From assembly GCA_963722555.1 (NCBI GenBank), contig CAVRNQ010000007.1, positions 1,054,001 to 1,118,000 of the forward strand: a DNA stretch of 64,000 bases. Reading direction: 5' to 3'. How positions within the stretch are numbered: the stretch's first letter is position 1; the number at the start of each line of letters is the position of its first letter. Source of the DNA: Bog-366 sp963722555 (GTDB taxonomy: Bacteria > Acidobacteriota > Terriglobia > UBA7540). The notes under the pieces are model-generated. The model had not been told where the DNA came from, did not search any database, and saw nothing but the letters and a program-made list of their open reading frames with translations. The translations under genes were made by a program, and so were the position numbers. Positions 8,121 through 16,922 of the stretch are shown one piece after another.

Positions 8121-9053
8121 CTAAATGAGAGGACGCTCGTAGTGCTTCCTGAAGCGCGTCAGCAAACCTGGGCGGTAAGCCTCAATCTCCTTCAGCCGCT
8201 GCCATCCTTGATGAGATACAGGAGTGCGCTGCAGATTGTGGAGTCCGCCGACGCCGTCCCGCAAGCCCTGGAGAAATTTCTCCGGGTGCCGGTTGCGCAA
8301 GCTGAACCAGACCATCATCGCCAAGTGGTACGCCATGTAGCGCCACCGCCGCCCCCCCACATAATCTTTAAACCCGAGCCATATGTAGTTGCGCGTGTAG
8401 AAGTAGTAGTTACGCCCGTTGGCGCGCGTCTCCTCCGACATGGCGTGGCGTACCCGAATCTCCGGGCGATAGACCATCTTGAGGCCTGCATTCAGCATCC
8501 GGAGCGACAGGTCCCAACCCTCGTGCCCGATCCACAAAGGCTCGTAGTAACCACCCAGGCGCAGAAAATGGTCCCGGCGAAAGGCGCAAGCTCCCTCGGT
8601 GATGAAGCAGGTTTCGAAGGCGGTGTCGGCAAAATCCCAGTAGCTGCGAGGGTGGCACCAATCGCGCAGGTGCACTCGGCCCGTATCACCGGCCAGTACC
8701 TGGAAGACGATGCAACTAGCGTCCGGGTTCCGGTCAAAGGCGGCAAGCACCTTGTGAAGCTCGCAGGGGGAGTCGAAGCAGACGTCATTGTCAATCGTGA
8801 CCACCAGCGCGCCGCGTGCAGCCTCCACGCCTCGGTTGCGCCCTGCACAACCGAGGTTCGCCGGCAGCGCCAGAAGCCGGACCTCGGGGAATTCGGTCCG
8901 CAGGAAACTCTCGATATCGTCGCCCGAGCCGTTGTCCACCACGATGACTTCCTTGGGAGCATAGGCTTGCAGGCGGACCGAAGCCAAAGTGCGTGCCAGC
9001 GACGAACGCCGGCGGTAGTTGAGGATCACGACGCTGATCAGAGTTTCTTCCAT
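8121..9053 (-). CDS. GT2 family glycosyltransferase
   Basis: From the ATG at 9053 the product (310 residues) starts MEETLISVVILNYRR, the standard first strand of the GT-A fold, followed by EVIVVDNGSGDD and the metal-binding DND in VVTIDNDVC. Later WIGHEGWDLSLRMLNAGLK fits the catalytic ED/D region of GT2 enzymes related to rhamnosyltransferases. The GTG at 9134 would extend the protein 27 residues into the upstream gene and has no better ribosome site, so the ATG was preferred. It is probably cytoplasmic or membrane-associated, adding a sugar to the repeat unit. Acceptor and donor are unknown. Confidence 0.85.
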   Translation of the reverse strand: MEETLISVVILNYRRRSSLARTLASVRLQAYAPKEVIVVDNGSGDDIESFLRTEFPEVRLLALPANLGCAGRNRGVEAARGALVVTIDNDVCFDSPCELHKVLAAFDRNPDASCIVFQVLAGDTGRVHLRDWCHPRSYWDFADTAFETCFITEGACAFRRDHFLRLGGYYEPLWIGHEGWDLSLRMLNAGLKMVYRPEIRVRHAMSEETRANGRNYYFYTRNYIWLGFKDYVGGRRWRYMAYHLAMMVWFSLRNRHPEKFLQGLRDGVGGLHNLQRTPVSHQGWQRLKEIEAYRPGLLTRFRKHYERPLI

Positions 9054-9100
9054 GCCCTTGGACTGCGTCCTGGGAGGCGCGACCGACGTGACCCGCCGCG

Positions 9101-10384
9101 TCAGGCCCAATGATTGCGAAGAAAGAGTCTCCACCCGGTCAGCACACTGGAGCGCAGTTCCCGCCAGTTGTGCTTTGCGCCGGCGCTGGGGGTAAAGACT
9201 ACCGGAAGCAACCGTTCCAGCTCGACGAAATCCTGGAGCAGCTCCTCGCCGGATAGAAGGTTAGGCAGTTCGAAGTAAAGGTGGGTAGCAACCCGATAAA
9301 CCAGATAGCGCGGGCTGCCGACGCGGAGCAGCCGCAGCAGGCGCGCGGCGAACCCGGGCTGCCGGCGAGTTTCCGGCATCAGGAGCAGCTTCCCCCACCC
9401 ACGCAGCTTTTCCCAAAGGGCTTGCTGACGGAGGACGGCATCCCACAAGGTGGAATCGTCCGTCCCAGGGCCGGCCGGCTGGTTCGCCAACACTCCCGCT
9501 TCCCACCGCCACACGGCGTGGGCTAGCGGCGCCAGATCCAGGGCCGCGCGCCGCACCCTCTGGCGGAGCGCGGTGACGTGGTCACTGGCAAAATCGACTC
9601 CCAGCGGGCTGGCCGCTTGGCCGGGCGACAACTTGAAGGCTGTGCATTCACCCACCCGTCGCGCGAGCTCTCGAAGGAAGGGCGTGGAGTCATCCCGACT
9701 TGTGTCTGCCGCCCATTGATGCAGGGCCCTGGCCCGGCCCTGGTACGTTGCTTCGTAACGGCCCGCAAAGACAAGCAAGGTCGTGCCAATGTCCAGATGG
9801 AACTTCACGAGCTGATAGAAGTATCTACGCAATGCGTCAGCAGATCCGCCCTCCGTCGCTGCAAAGGCTTCCAGTTGGTCCAGAATACGATTATGGAGCA
9901 TCCGCCAGGCGTCCCATCGGGGCACGGAGGATGCAGGGAAGCAAGGAACGGAAGCCAGAATGCCAGCATCTCCCCACAGGGTGCGTCCACAGGAGAGCAA
10001 CTCGTAACCGAAGATCTGGGGCCGGAGCGCCCGGAAGTAGTCTGGACAGACGGCGCGAAATTCAAGTTCACAGTCGATCTCACGAGCAGCCAGATTCTGA
10101 CCCAATTCCCGAGCAATGTTATCCAGTCGACGCTGGAGTCCGGCCCGCTCGGCGCCCGGCGGAAACACGACCATGAACTCCATGTCACCTAACACTCGCA
10201 GACGCGTCCCCGCAAGCAGCACCGACCCTTCGCCCCGGGCAAAACTGCCGGTAAGAACGATAGCCTCGGGGCGAGATCCGATGTGACTCAGAAGATAGTC
10301 AATGATTTCTTCCAAGAGGGACTGAGTGCGCTGGTTGAGGGCTGACTCACACGTGAATTTCTCAGACGCGAGAAGGGGTGACAT
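9101..10384 (-). CDS. Nucleotidyltransferase-fold protein
   Basis: A 427-residue protein. Residues 44-72 contain LTGSFARGEG followed by LGDMEFMVVF, the GS(x)ARG...D-x-D/E signature of the polymerase-beta-like nucleotidyltransferase fold (D67 and E69 as metal ligands), and CELEF at about residue 105 could supply the third acidic residue. The remaining 300 residues are mostly helical and unrecognised, including a helical block around KLRGWGKLLLMPE. A GAAGGAG ribosome site precedes the ATG. Proteins of this type transfer a nucleotide to small molecules or proteins; in this polysaccharide cluster the substrate is unknown. It precedes a GT2 gene with a 47-base gap. Confidence 0.65.
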   Translation of the reverse strand: MSPLLASEKFTCESALNQRTQSLLEEIIDYLLSHIGSRPEAIVLTGSFARGEGSVLLAGTRLRVLGDMEFMVVFPPGAERAGLQRRLDNIARELGQNLAAREIDCELEFRAVCPDYFRALRPQIFGYELLSCGRTLWGDAGILASVPCFPASSVPRWDAWRMLHNRILDQLEAFAATEGGSADALRRYFYQLVKFHLDIGTTLLVFAGRYEATYQGRARALHQWAADTSRDDSTPFLRELARRVGECTAFKLSPGQAASPLGVDFASDHVTALRQRVRRAALDLAPLAHAVWRWEAGVLANQPAGPGTDDSTLWDAVLRQQALWEKLRGWGKLLLMPETRRQPGFAARLLRLLRVGSPRYLVYRVATHLYFELPNLLSGEELLQDFVELERLLPVVFTPSAGAKHNWRELRSSVLTGWRLFLRNHWA

Positions 10385-10441
10385 GACTCCTTCTTCGGTC
10401 CGTGGCTGACATTGACCTGAGGGGATAATCCAAGCACATGA

Positions 10442-11605
10442 TTACGCTGCCATCTTCTGAGGGCTGGGGTTGCCGTGCCCCAACAGCCGGCCGTACAGAT
10501 CGGCTGTCTCCCGGATCTGCCGCTCCAGCGAAAACAGCTCCTCTGCACGGGCTCGTGCGTTTTCTCCCATTCGGCGCCGCTCACTGGGATCCTGGAGGAG
10601 TTCAAGGATAGCCCGTGCCAGCGGCTCCGGCTGCGCCGGCGGCACCAGGCGGCCGGTGAGCCCGTCCGCGACAACCTCGCGGGTGCCATCTACCGAGGTG
10701 GCCAGCACGGCTTTGCCCAAGGCCCCGGCTTCGATGGGAACGAGGGGCAATCCCTCGTACAGGGAAGGCAACACGACCAAATCCGACAGCGCCATCAGGT
10801 CCATCCAGTCCTGGCGGTAGCCGGTGAAAACAATCCGGCCCTCGAGACCGCGCGCCCTGGCAGACGCTTCGAGCCCTGCCCGTAAGGATCCATCACCCAC
10901 AAACAATACTTTGAGTCGAGTCCGAGCAGCCACCGCGGGGAGCGCCTCAATCAGGTAGCAGTGTCCCTTCTGCTCTTCCAGTCGCCCGAAAACTCCCAGC
11001 ACGGCTTCATCGGGAGCAATCCCGAGTTCGGCGCGAAGTGTCTCCAGCCGTCCGGCACTAGGAGAAAACCCCGTCAGGGTGCGTCCGTTACGGATCACCA
11101 CCACCTTCCGGGGATTCAGGTTCTTTTCTTTCAGCAGGTAGTCTCGCGTGGATTCAGAGACAGCGACCGTCGCATCCGCCAAAACAGCGATGATCCGGTC
11201 AAACTCGTAGCGTCGTCCAAGCCACCCGGTGCGCCAGGCTTCGCGACCGTGGCAGGTTTGAACCACCACAGGAACCCCGGCCAGCCTGGAAAGCGGAACC
11301 GCGACGAGGGCGGCGCGAATCATGTGGGCGTGTACGACATCGATCCGTTGCGAACGTAGAAAGGACACGAACTTCCGCGCCGCTCCGACGTGCCACAGCG
11401 ATGCCAAAGTCAGGGGTAAGGTTTCGGCGCCCGCGGCACGGCACTCGCTTTCGATGGAGTTGAGCAGAGACGGCGGGCAGACGACAAAGCTCTTGAACTT
11501 CTTCGGGTCGAGCCCCCGAGCAAGTTCGAGGGCCACTTCTTCGGCGCCCGAGCGAACCGTCGAACACAGAAACTGCACCACCCGGATTCGATCGCCGTTA
11601 AGCAT
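10442..11605 (-). CDS. GT4 family glycosyltransferase
   Basis: A 387-residue GT-B enzyme with the full set of GT4 features: N-terminal VVQFLCSTVRSGAEEVALEL, acceptor-domain VVHAHMIRAA, then the C-terminal donor domain with GVFGRLEEQKGHCYLIEALP, VGDGSLRAGLE, and SLYEGLPLVPIEAGALGKAV, in which the E-x7-E pair is present. It transfers a sugar with retention from a nucleotide-sugar donor to a lipid-linked acceptor in the cytoplasm. The start overlaps the 3' end of the upstream phosphodiesterase-like gene by 8 bases, so the two are coupled. Specificity is not predictable. Confidence 0.9.
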   Translation of the reverse strand: MLNGDRIRVVQFLCSTVRSGAEEVALELARGLDPKKFKSFVVCPPSLLNSIESECRAAGAETLPLTLASLWHVGAARKFVSFLRSQRIDVVHAHMIRAALVAVPLSRLAGVPVVVQTCHGREAWRTGWLGRRYEFDRIIAVLADATVAVSESTRDYLLKEKNLNPRKVVVIRNGRTLTGFSPSAGRLETLRAELGIAPDEAVLGVFGRLEEQKGHCYLIEALPAVAARTRLKVLFVGDGSLRAGLEASARARGLEGRIVFTGYRQDWMDLMALSDLVVLPSLYEGLPLVPIEAGALGKAVLATSVDGTREVVADGLTGRLVPPAQPEPLARAILELLQDPSERRRMGENARARAEELFSLERQIRETADLYGRLLGHGNPSPQKMAA

Positions 11606-12749
11606 AGACCTTGCTGCGCACGGCCTCGGCCCATTCGCGCATGACTTCGTTTACGTTAACGAGCGTCTCGACGGGGCGGCTGGGCCGCCGGTTCGAGAGA
11701 AACGCTGCGGATGAGCACGGATCGTCGGGATGGAAACCGTGCATTCCCTCGGGCCCCCTGGCGCCGAAGAAACTCGGTTCGATCAGCACACCTGGATTCA
11801 TAAGGAAAACGAGTTCACCATTCCGGGTATGGGAGAAATCGATCCCCAGTTTGTGGAGTTCCTCCTGACGCAAGATGTGGCCGCAGTCAAGCCCCTCAAG
11901 TGCCCGGCCAATTCCCTGCCTCGCCCGGTCATTGAAAAACCAGAAGCGCGCCATCGTAGAGTCATAAAGAGCCAGGTAATCTCGGGGCATTTTGAAACCA
12001 AGGGGGTTGACCCGTCCGACCAGGTCATACCCAGAGCGCTTGGGAGTCATGCCGTGATCCGAAAGGACAAAAAAAGCAGCCTCGCCGTGCGCGCGGCACG
12101 CCTCTTCGTATAACTCACGCAACCAACCCTCATAGCGCCGGATTTCCCGCTCCACGCGGCTTTCATCCTGGCACCAGTGGTGAAGAAAAGCGTCCAGCTC
12201 CGAAAGGTAAAGGAAGAGGAAATCGCAGTTCTTCTGACTCAAATCGCGGCGCGCCAAGCGGACGATCTCCTCATCCTTGAACCCGTGGTAGGAATAGGCC
12301 TTGTACCGAATCCCCAGTTCTTCCAGGTGGTCAAAGATGGAAAAGGGAACTCCGCCAGGTTTGTAAATATCTCGCTTCTCGCAGATGTCGAAATACGGCA
12401 GCAATTCGGTCGGCACACCATAGATCTGAAAGTATCCGCCAAAGCGGCTCCGCCTCTGCGCTACGAAGCGAATGCCGCGACGCATAATCCGCGAGTTCAG
12501 GACGCCACCAGGCAGAAAGCGGAGCCATCGAACCCACTTAAACGGCGACTTCTCGGGGTCATAGTAGAAGAGATTCCAATGCCCCGATTCCCGGGGGAGG
12601 CGCCCACTCAGGAGGGTCGGAATTGCACCGGAGCTGAATCCCAAAACAGTCCGCACTTCAGTGCGATAGGTGAGCACATCTGGGAGAAAGCTACGGTCCT
12701 TCAGATAGGTCCAGCCCAGCGCGTCAATGAGAGTGAAGACTGCAACCAT
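11598..12749 (-). CDS. Alkaline phosphatase / nucleotide pyrophosphatase superfamily protein
   Basis: Starting at the ATG at 12749 (four bases after the upstream stop) the product is 383 residues and begins MVAVFTLIDALGWTYL, the first metal-binding aspartate strand of the alkaline-phosphatase-like fold. FFVLSDHGMTPKRSGYD carries the S-D-H-G metal motif, and MHGFHPDDP near the C-terminus supplies the last histidines. No signal peptide is seen, so it acts in the cytoplasm. Family members hydrolyse phosphodiesters or phosphomonoesters, or transfer phospho-groups. Lying between a methyltransferase and a GT4 gene, it may process a phosphorylated sugar or donor (inference). A longer frame to 12806 would overlap the upstream gene by 53 bases. 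Confidence 0.75.
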   Translation of the reverse strand: MVAVFTLIDALGWTYLKDRSFLPDVLTYRTEVRTVLGFSSGAIPTLLSGRLPRESGHWNLFYYDPEKSPFKWVRWLRFLPGGVLNSRIMRRGIRFVAQRRSRFGGYFQIYGVPTELLPYFDICEKRDIYKPGGVPFSIFDHLEELGIRYKAYSYHGFKDEEIVRLARRDLSQKNCDFLFLYLSELDAFLHHWCQDESRVEREIRRYEGWLRELYEEACRAHGEAAFFVLSDHGMTPKRSGYDLVGRVNPLGFKMPRDYLALYDSTMARFWFFNDRARQGIGRALEGLDCGHILRQEELHKLGIDFSHTRNGELVFLMNPGVLIEPSFFGARGPEGMHGFHPDDPCSSAAFLSNRRPSRPVETLVNVNEVMREWAEAVRSKVYA

Positions 12750-12753
12750 GTAA

Positions 12754-13566
12754 TTACGCCTGTCCGTTTGCGAGCTTCTGTGCCACTCCCAGGACCGCAG
12801 CCCCATGCGCTGGCTCGTTCCGAAGATCCAGCCACCCGAGCAGCTTCAAGAAAGGGTAGAGCCCCAGAAACAGCAGTGGGTTGGGCCGGTTATCGCCGAT
12901 GGAGAAGAAAAGATCAAAACAGAGAGTGCCCCACCGTCCGTACGTATAACGGATCCTCACCGGCTTCGATCCCGTGGCTTCAAAAAGCCGATGCAACCCG
13001 GGGATCGAATATCCCTGGCGCACATGACCACACTCTGAGGGATCAGGTCCCAGCCGGCGTTCGCGCCAAGCCACGAGCGGCAAATGCCGGGGTTGCGGTG
13101 AAGAGGGCGAGGTGACAATGAGGTGTCCTCCCGGCTTCAGGGCCCGCGTCAGGCTGGCGAACGCTTCCTGGTCACTGGTGATGTGCTCCATGACATCCGA
13201 GCAGACCACCAAGTCGAATTCATTTTGGAAGGGCAGGCTGCAAATATCGGCTCTCAGATAAGAAACATTATTGAGACGCAGTCGCCGGCGAATCGTTTCC
13301 GCCTTCTCAACCCTATCCGGCTCAAGCTCCAAGCCCACACAACGCCATTGGGGATGACGCTCGGCCAAGTAAGTAGTCAGGTCGCCGCGGCTACAACCAG
13401 CGTCCAGGAATCGGATAGGGGAGCGATCCAAACCCAGTCTGCGCAGCTCCCGCAGCACGTGCTGCAAGCGGATCCACCCCGGCACGTGGGGCTCACCCAG
13501 CAAGACGTAGGACCAGCGCCGCTTCCAATCCTGCTCCACGAACTGTTTTGCTGCACCTAATCGCAT
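12754..13566 (-). CDS. Class I SAM-dependent methyltransferase
   Basis: A 270-residue protein with the Rossmann-type methyltransferase motif I FLDAGCSRGDLT (about residues 53-64), motif II acidic end in VGLELEPD, and the later LVVCSDVMEHI plus LKPGGHLIVTSPS, as in UbiE/COQ5-like and sugar methyltransferases. It probably methylates a sugar of the growing glycan or a lipid carrier intermediate. It lies 13 bases downstream of the FemAB-like gene and four bases upstream of the phosphodiesterase-like gene, so co-expression is likely. The substrate is unknown. Confidence 0.85.
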   Translation of the reverse strand: MRLGAAKQFVEQDWKRRWSYVLLGEPHVPGWIRLQHVLRELRRLGLDRSPIRFLDAGCSRGDLTTYLAERHPQWRCVGLELEPDRVEKAETIRRRLRLNNVSYLRADICSLPFQNEFDLVVCSDVMEHITSDQEAFASLTRALKPGGHLIVTSPSSPQPRHLPLVAWRERRLGPDPSECGHVRQGYSIPGLHRLFEATGSKPVRIRYTYGRWGTLCFDLFFSIGDNRPNPLLFLGLYPFLKLLGWLDLRNEPAHGAAVLGVAQKLANGQA

Positions 13567-13579
13567 TGTTCTGCACTCG

Positions 13580-14602
13580 TCACGGAATCGAGCGGACGAT
13601 ATAAGGTCCCAAGCGGTTCGTCACGCTCAGGGGCAGATGCTGCCAGACCTTGATCGCCCAGCGATAACGTGTGTTATCGGGACGCAGCTCGGGCACAGGT
13701 GTGCCGGGAGCTAACCAGTAGTACCAGTGGAGTCGCTCCTCCTGGCACAGCCACTGCTGCTTGAAACGATATACTCCTCCGCCAGGTGTGCACCGGCCGA
13801 AGTCCAAGCGTCGGAAGCCCCGCTCCGCACCCCACTTGAGGGCAGTCCAATAGAGTAGCTCGGTCGCATACTTGCGTTGACCCTGCGAGATGGAAGCGAT
13901 CCAAGGCAGCTCCACCATGTCGCCGAACCAGGTCACAAAAGTCGCTGCAACTGGGCGGTTGCCATCGCGCAAGATCAGAATTTGGCTGTTCTCGGGGTGA
14001 AACCGGCACAGATTCAAAAACCATTCTCGAGGGTACACCGGCGTGCCGAGATTTCGCATGTTAACGGCAAATACAGAGTAGAAATCGTCCACCGCCTCTT
14101 TGCCCCCCCACTGCGATTGGAGGCCCTCTTTTTCGGCCTTCCGGACCTTGTTTCGCAGGCGGGAACTCAGGGACTTCCAGATGTCTTCGGGGCTGGCTGG
14201 CAAGGGCACCACCATCGCAACCTTGGCCGACACATCAACCCAGCCACAATCAGACGGCTCACCTTGTCGCAACTCGACGTGACTTACGTCCAGTTTGCCG
14301 GCAAGTTCCGCCGCCGCCGCCAGCAACTTCTCCCGCGTTTCCTGGGTGCTGGCTAACACACCACCGTACGTGGCAAAAGGCACTGACACAAGAAAACGGC
14401 CGAACATTCGACTCTCGATCAGCACCAGAGGGAGTACACCCTGAACAACGCTCCCTTCTGTAGCCATCCAGTAGTAACCTTTGTGGCCATAGGTCTCCTC
14501 AACTGCCTGTTTCCAAGCCCAGCGCTGAGCGGTGTGCCCAATGCCGGCGGTTTTGACGTACGTATCCCACTGGTCGGCCTCCTTGCAGATCTCTACCTTC
14601 AT
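13580..14602 (-). CDS. FemAB-like protein of the exosortase/PEP-CTERM type
   Basis: A 340-residue protein resembling the FemAB-related family that accompanies exosortase loci (GNAT-like duplicated fold). Visible pieces are TAQRWAWKQAVEETYGHKGY near the N-terminus, FATYGGVLAS, the WKSLSSRLRNKVRKAEKEGL segment typical of this family, and YWTALKWGAERGFRRLDFGR with a following PGGGVYRFKQQW in the C-terminal domain. FemAB enzymes transfer aminoacyl groups, but the role of this branch in polysaccharide export is not established. It overlaps the deacetylase gene upstream by 4 bases (ATGA), a gene pair that recurs in exosortase-type EPS loci. Confidence 0.82.
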   Translation of the reverse strand: MKVEICKEADQWDTYVKTAGIGHTAQRWAWKQAVEETYGHKGYYWMATEGSVVQGVLPLVLIESRMFGRFLVSVPFATYGGVLASTQETREKLLAAAAELAGKLDVSHVELRQGEPSDCGWVDVSAKVAMVVPLPASPEDIWKSLSSRLRNKVRKAEKEGLQSQWGGKEAVDDFYSVFAVNMRNLGTPVYPREWFLNLCRFHPENSQILILRDGNRPVAATFVTWFGDMVELPWIASISQGQRKYATELLYWTALKWGAERGFRRLDFGRCTPGGGVYRFKQQWLCQEERLHWYYWLAPGTPVPELRPDNTRYRWAIKVWQHLPLSVTNRLGPYIVRSIP

Positions 14603-15519
14603 GCTCGCTCTATTGCCATTCCGGCAGCCGGGGAGGCGGCCACTGAATCCAGTATTCCTGCTGTCGCCGAGGCGCCAGGGGGAAACTGCTTCGGGTCATC
14701 CTCGATAAAACTCCGGAAGGTCGTGAATTCAAATTTGGCGAGCAGCCGCAGGATCTTCAGTTCGGTCGTTTTCAGATTGACGTAAGACTTGAACCTGCGG
14801 TAGAAGCTCATGGGCAGCCGAGGATGACCTGGATCAATCTCCCTGGGATGAATATAGAAAATCACCGGGCGTGCTTCCCGCAAGGCTCTCAGGGCCATAT
14901 TCTCGATCAGGACAGACGGAAATAGCCTCAGATAGCCCCCTCCGAAAAAGGGCATTGGCCTGCCGAACAGCTTCGTAACTGAGAGGGGAAACTCGATAAG
15001 ACCTTCAGAAGAATCACCAATCCAGTAGGGAGCGTAGTGACCGTTCTTAAGTCCGCCATGGCTCCGGGTAGCGGGGAAGACGGAGGAGTCATACCGGTAC
15101 CCCGCCTCAATAAGCTTGGCAAAGAACCAAGGAGTCTTTTCGGTGATGGAGAAACCGGAGGATCGATAACCCCAAATCGGGTGTCCCACGATGTCTTCGA
15201 TGATCTTCTTTGAGGTAAGTGCATCCTCGTAAAAAGACTGCGGCGTCATCTCGTAGACGAGCCGGTGGGCGTAACCGTGCGAGGCCACTTCGTGCCCCCT
15301 CCGGTCCGCCTCCATGACCAGATGGGGGAACCGGCTGGCAACCCATCCCAGGAAAAAGCAAGTCACATGAACGCCCTTTTCATCGAAAATATCGAGGAGC
15401 CTAACAAAATTCTTCTCCACGCGCGATGCAAGCGAGTCCCACCTCGACAAGTCGGGAGCCGAGGGCACATCCAAGATGTGGAACCAGTCTTCAACGTCAA
15501 CTGAAAAGATGCACTTCAT
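14599..15519 (-). CDS. Polysaccharide deacetylase with DUF3473 (exosortase-locus type)
   Basis: A 306-residue NodB-type deacetylase. It starts FSVDVEDWFHI (catalytic and metal aspartates D8 and D11), has RGHEVASHGYAHR with metal histidines H81 and H85, and IWGYRSSGFSITEKTPWFF as the third NodB motif. The C-terminal part with FYIHPREIDPGHPRLPM is the DUF3473 extension seen in deacetylases of PEP-CTERM/exosortase loci. It would remove acetyl groups from GlcNAc-like residues of the polymer or lipid-linked unit. No signal peptide is visible. Coupled to the FemAB-like gene by a 4-base overlap. Confidence 0.9.
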   Translation of the reverse strand: MKCIFSVDVEDWFHILDVPSAPDLSRWDSLASRVEKNFVRLLDIFDEKGVHVTCFFLGWVASRFPHLVMEADRRGHEVASHGYAHRLVYEMTPQSFYEDALTSKKIIEDIVGHPIWGYRSSGFSITEKTPWFFAKLIEAGYRYDSSVFPATRSHGGLKNGHYAPYWIGDSSEGLIEFPLSVTKLFGRPMPFFGGGYLRLFPSVLIENMALRALREARPVIFYIHPREIDPGHPRLPMSFYRRFKSYVNLKTTELKILRLLAKFEFTTFRSFIEDDPKQFPPGASATAGILDSVAASPAAGMAIERA

Positions 15520-15607
15520 TATTGGTCGCTTCCGTTTGCGTTTCGGCCAGGTCGAGTTAGGCTGCTATGAGAACGCATTCTGTGGTTTCATGCGCCAGCC
15601 GAGAGGT

Positions 15608-16780
15608 CTAATGAAGACCCTGCCAGGTTGTCTGGTCACGGCCCCTGGACAGTGCAGGAATATCCCATACCGCAAAGCGCCTTCCCAGACAGGCATCAAC
15701 GACACCCACCAGCGTTGACAGGCTGCCAAGCAGGACATAAAAAGGAACAGAGACAAGCCGGCCGGCACTACGCCCGATCAGCGCCAGGATCAAGCCCGCC
15801 AGTGCGAGGCAGTAGAAACCTACCTGAAGCATCAGGAGCGCCGTAAAAACCGGACTACTGCGTAATGCAAGCGTCGAAATTGCTATGAATGTCAGCGGCA
15901 GCAGGGTCAGCCAGCGCAGGAATTTGCGGGAGCCGAACTGCCATCCACATAGGCCGTTCAGCAAGCTCCGCAGTTTCCAAATCGCCAGCATACCTTGGGC
16001 GGCGATCCTCCGTCGCTGGCTGAAAGATTCCCTGGGTGAACGCGTGTCCTTCTCGAACACGCTTGCCCCCGGCTCGTATCGGGTCAGGTAACCCGCATGC
16101 CTGACTCGCAGCGGCAGTTCGAGATCGTTGGCTAGTTCCGGAAGCAGCGGCTCGAAAAGAGACCGGCGCACGCAGAAAATGGCGCCGTCGCAGACTAGGA
16201 CTGCGCCAACCCGGCTCTCCAGGCGATTAATTACCGACTCATACTCCAGATACACAGCCGATCCGCTGCCAATGGCGCAATCGCCCGACTCGCTCACAGG
16301 GTGCGAACTGCCCGTTACGCACCCCACTCTTGAATCAGCAAAGTGACGCACCATCCGGCGCAGGCAATTCGGCGCGATATGCGCATTAGCGTCGGTGAAA
16401 AACAGCAGTTCGCCGCGAGCCATCTGGGCCAGCGAGTTGAGCGCTCGATTCTTCCCACCCCGCTGATTCATCCGAACGAAGCTCAGCCGCTGATCCGTAA
16501 TCGCTTGTACGATCTCATCGGTGCGGTCTTCCGATGCATCCGAGGCAACCAAAACCTGCAGCCGGTCAGCGGGGTAGTCCCACTGAAGCGTCTCCGTCAC
16601 TTTCCATCCGATGTCTTTCTCCTCGTTGCGAGCAGCGATAAGAACTGAGACAGCAGGCAAGAATTCGTCTTGCACCACAGGGTGAACCCGCCGCACGGCG
16701 GCGAGAACGGCAACCAGGAGCGGATATCCGACATAGACATAGCCGAGCCATGCCACTCCGATCCAGAAAAGAAATATCAT
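15608..16780 (-). CDS. Membrane GT2 glycosyltransferase
   Basis: From the ATG at 16780 the protein has 390 residues: an N-terminal membrane segment (MIFLFWIGVAWLGYVYVGYP), a GT-A domain starting PAVSVLIAARNEEKDI, donor motifs VLVASDASEDRTDEI and LLFFTDANAHI (D-x-N/D metal site), a QRRRIAAQG segment of the Q-x-x-R-W type, and three to four C-terminal membrane helices. This is the layout of processive or lipid-linked GT2 enzymes that build polysaccharide at the inner membrane. A longer frame reaching 16966 would overlap the sugar transferase gene by 44 bases and adds a low-complexity, non-homologous-looking start, so it was not used. Confidence 0.82.
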   Translation of the reverse strand: MIFLFWIGVAWLGYVYVGYPLLVAVLAAVRRVHPVVQDEFLPAVSVLIAARNEEKDIGWKVTETLQWDYPADRLQVLVASDASEDRTDEIVQAITDQRLSFVRMNQRGGKNRALNSLAQMARGELLFFTDANAHIAPNCLRRMVRHFADSRVGCVTGSSHPVSESGDCAIGSGSAVYLEYESVINRLESRVGAVLVCDGAIFCVRRSLFEPLLPELANDLELPLRVRHAGYLTRYEPGASVFEKDTRSPRESFSQRRRIAAQGMLAIWKLRSLLNGLCGWQFGSRKFLRWLTLLPLTFIAISTLALRSSPVFTALLMLQVGFYCLALAGLILALIGRSAGRLVSVPFYVLLGSLSTLVGVVDACLGRRFAVWDIPALSRGRDQTTWQGLH

Positions 16781-16922
16781 TCCTTCGCCCCGGGCATTGA
16801 CGATTGCTGGCAGGCTGAGAACCGAACATCGAAATACGAACGGCGAGAGTCTCCGTAAGATTGTCTTTCGAGATTCTCCTTTGTTCGAATGGGCAAGCGA
16901 AGATCGGCAATTCCAGCTCGCC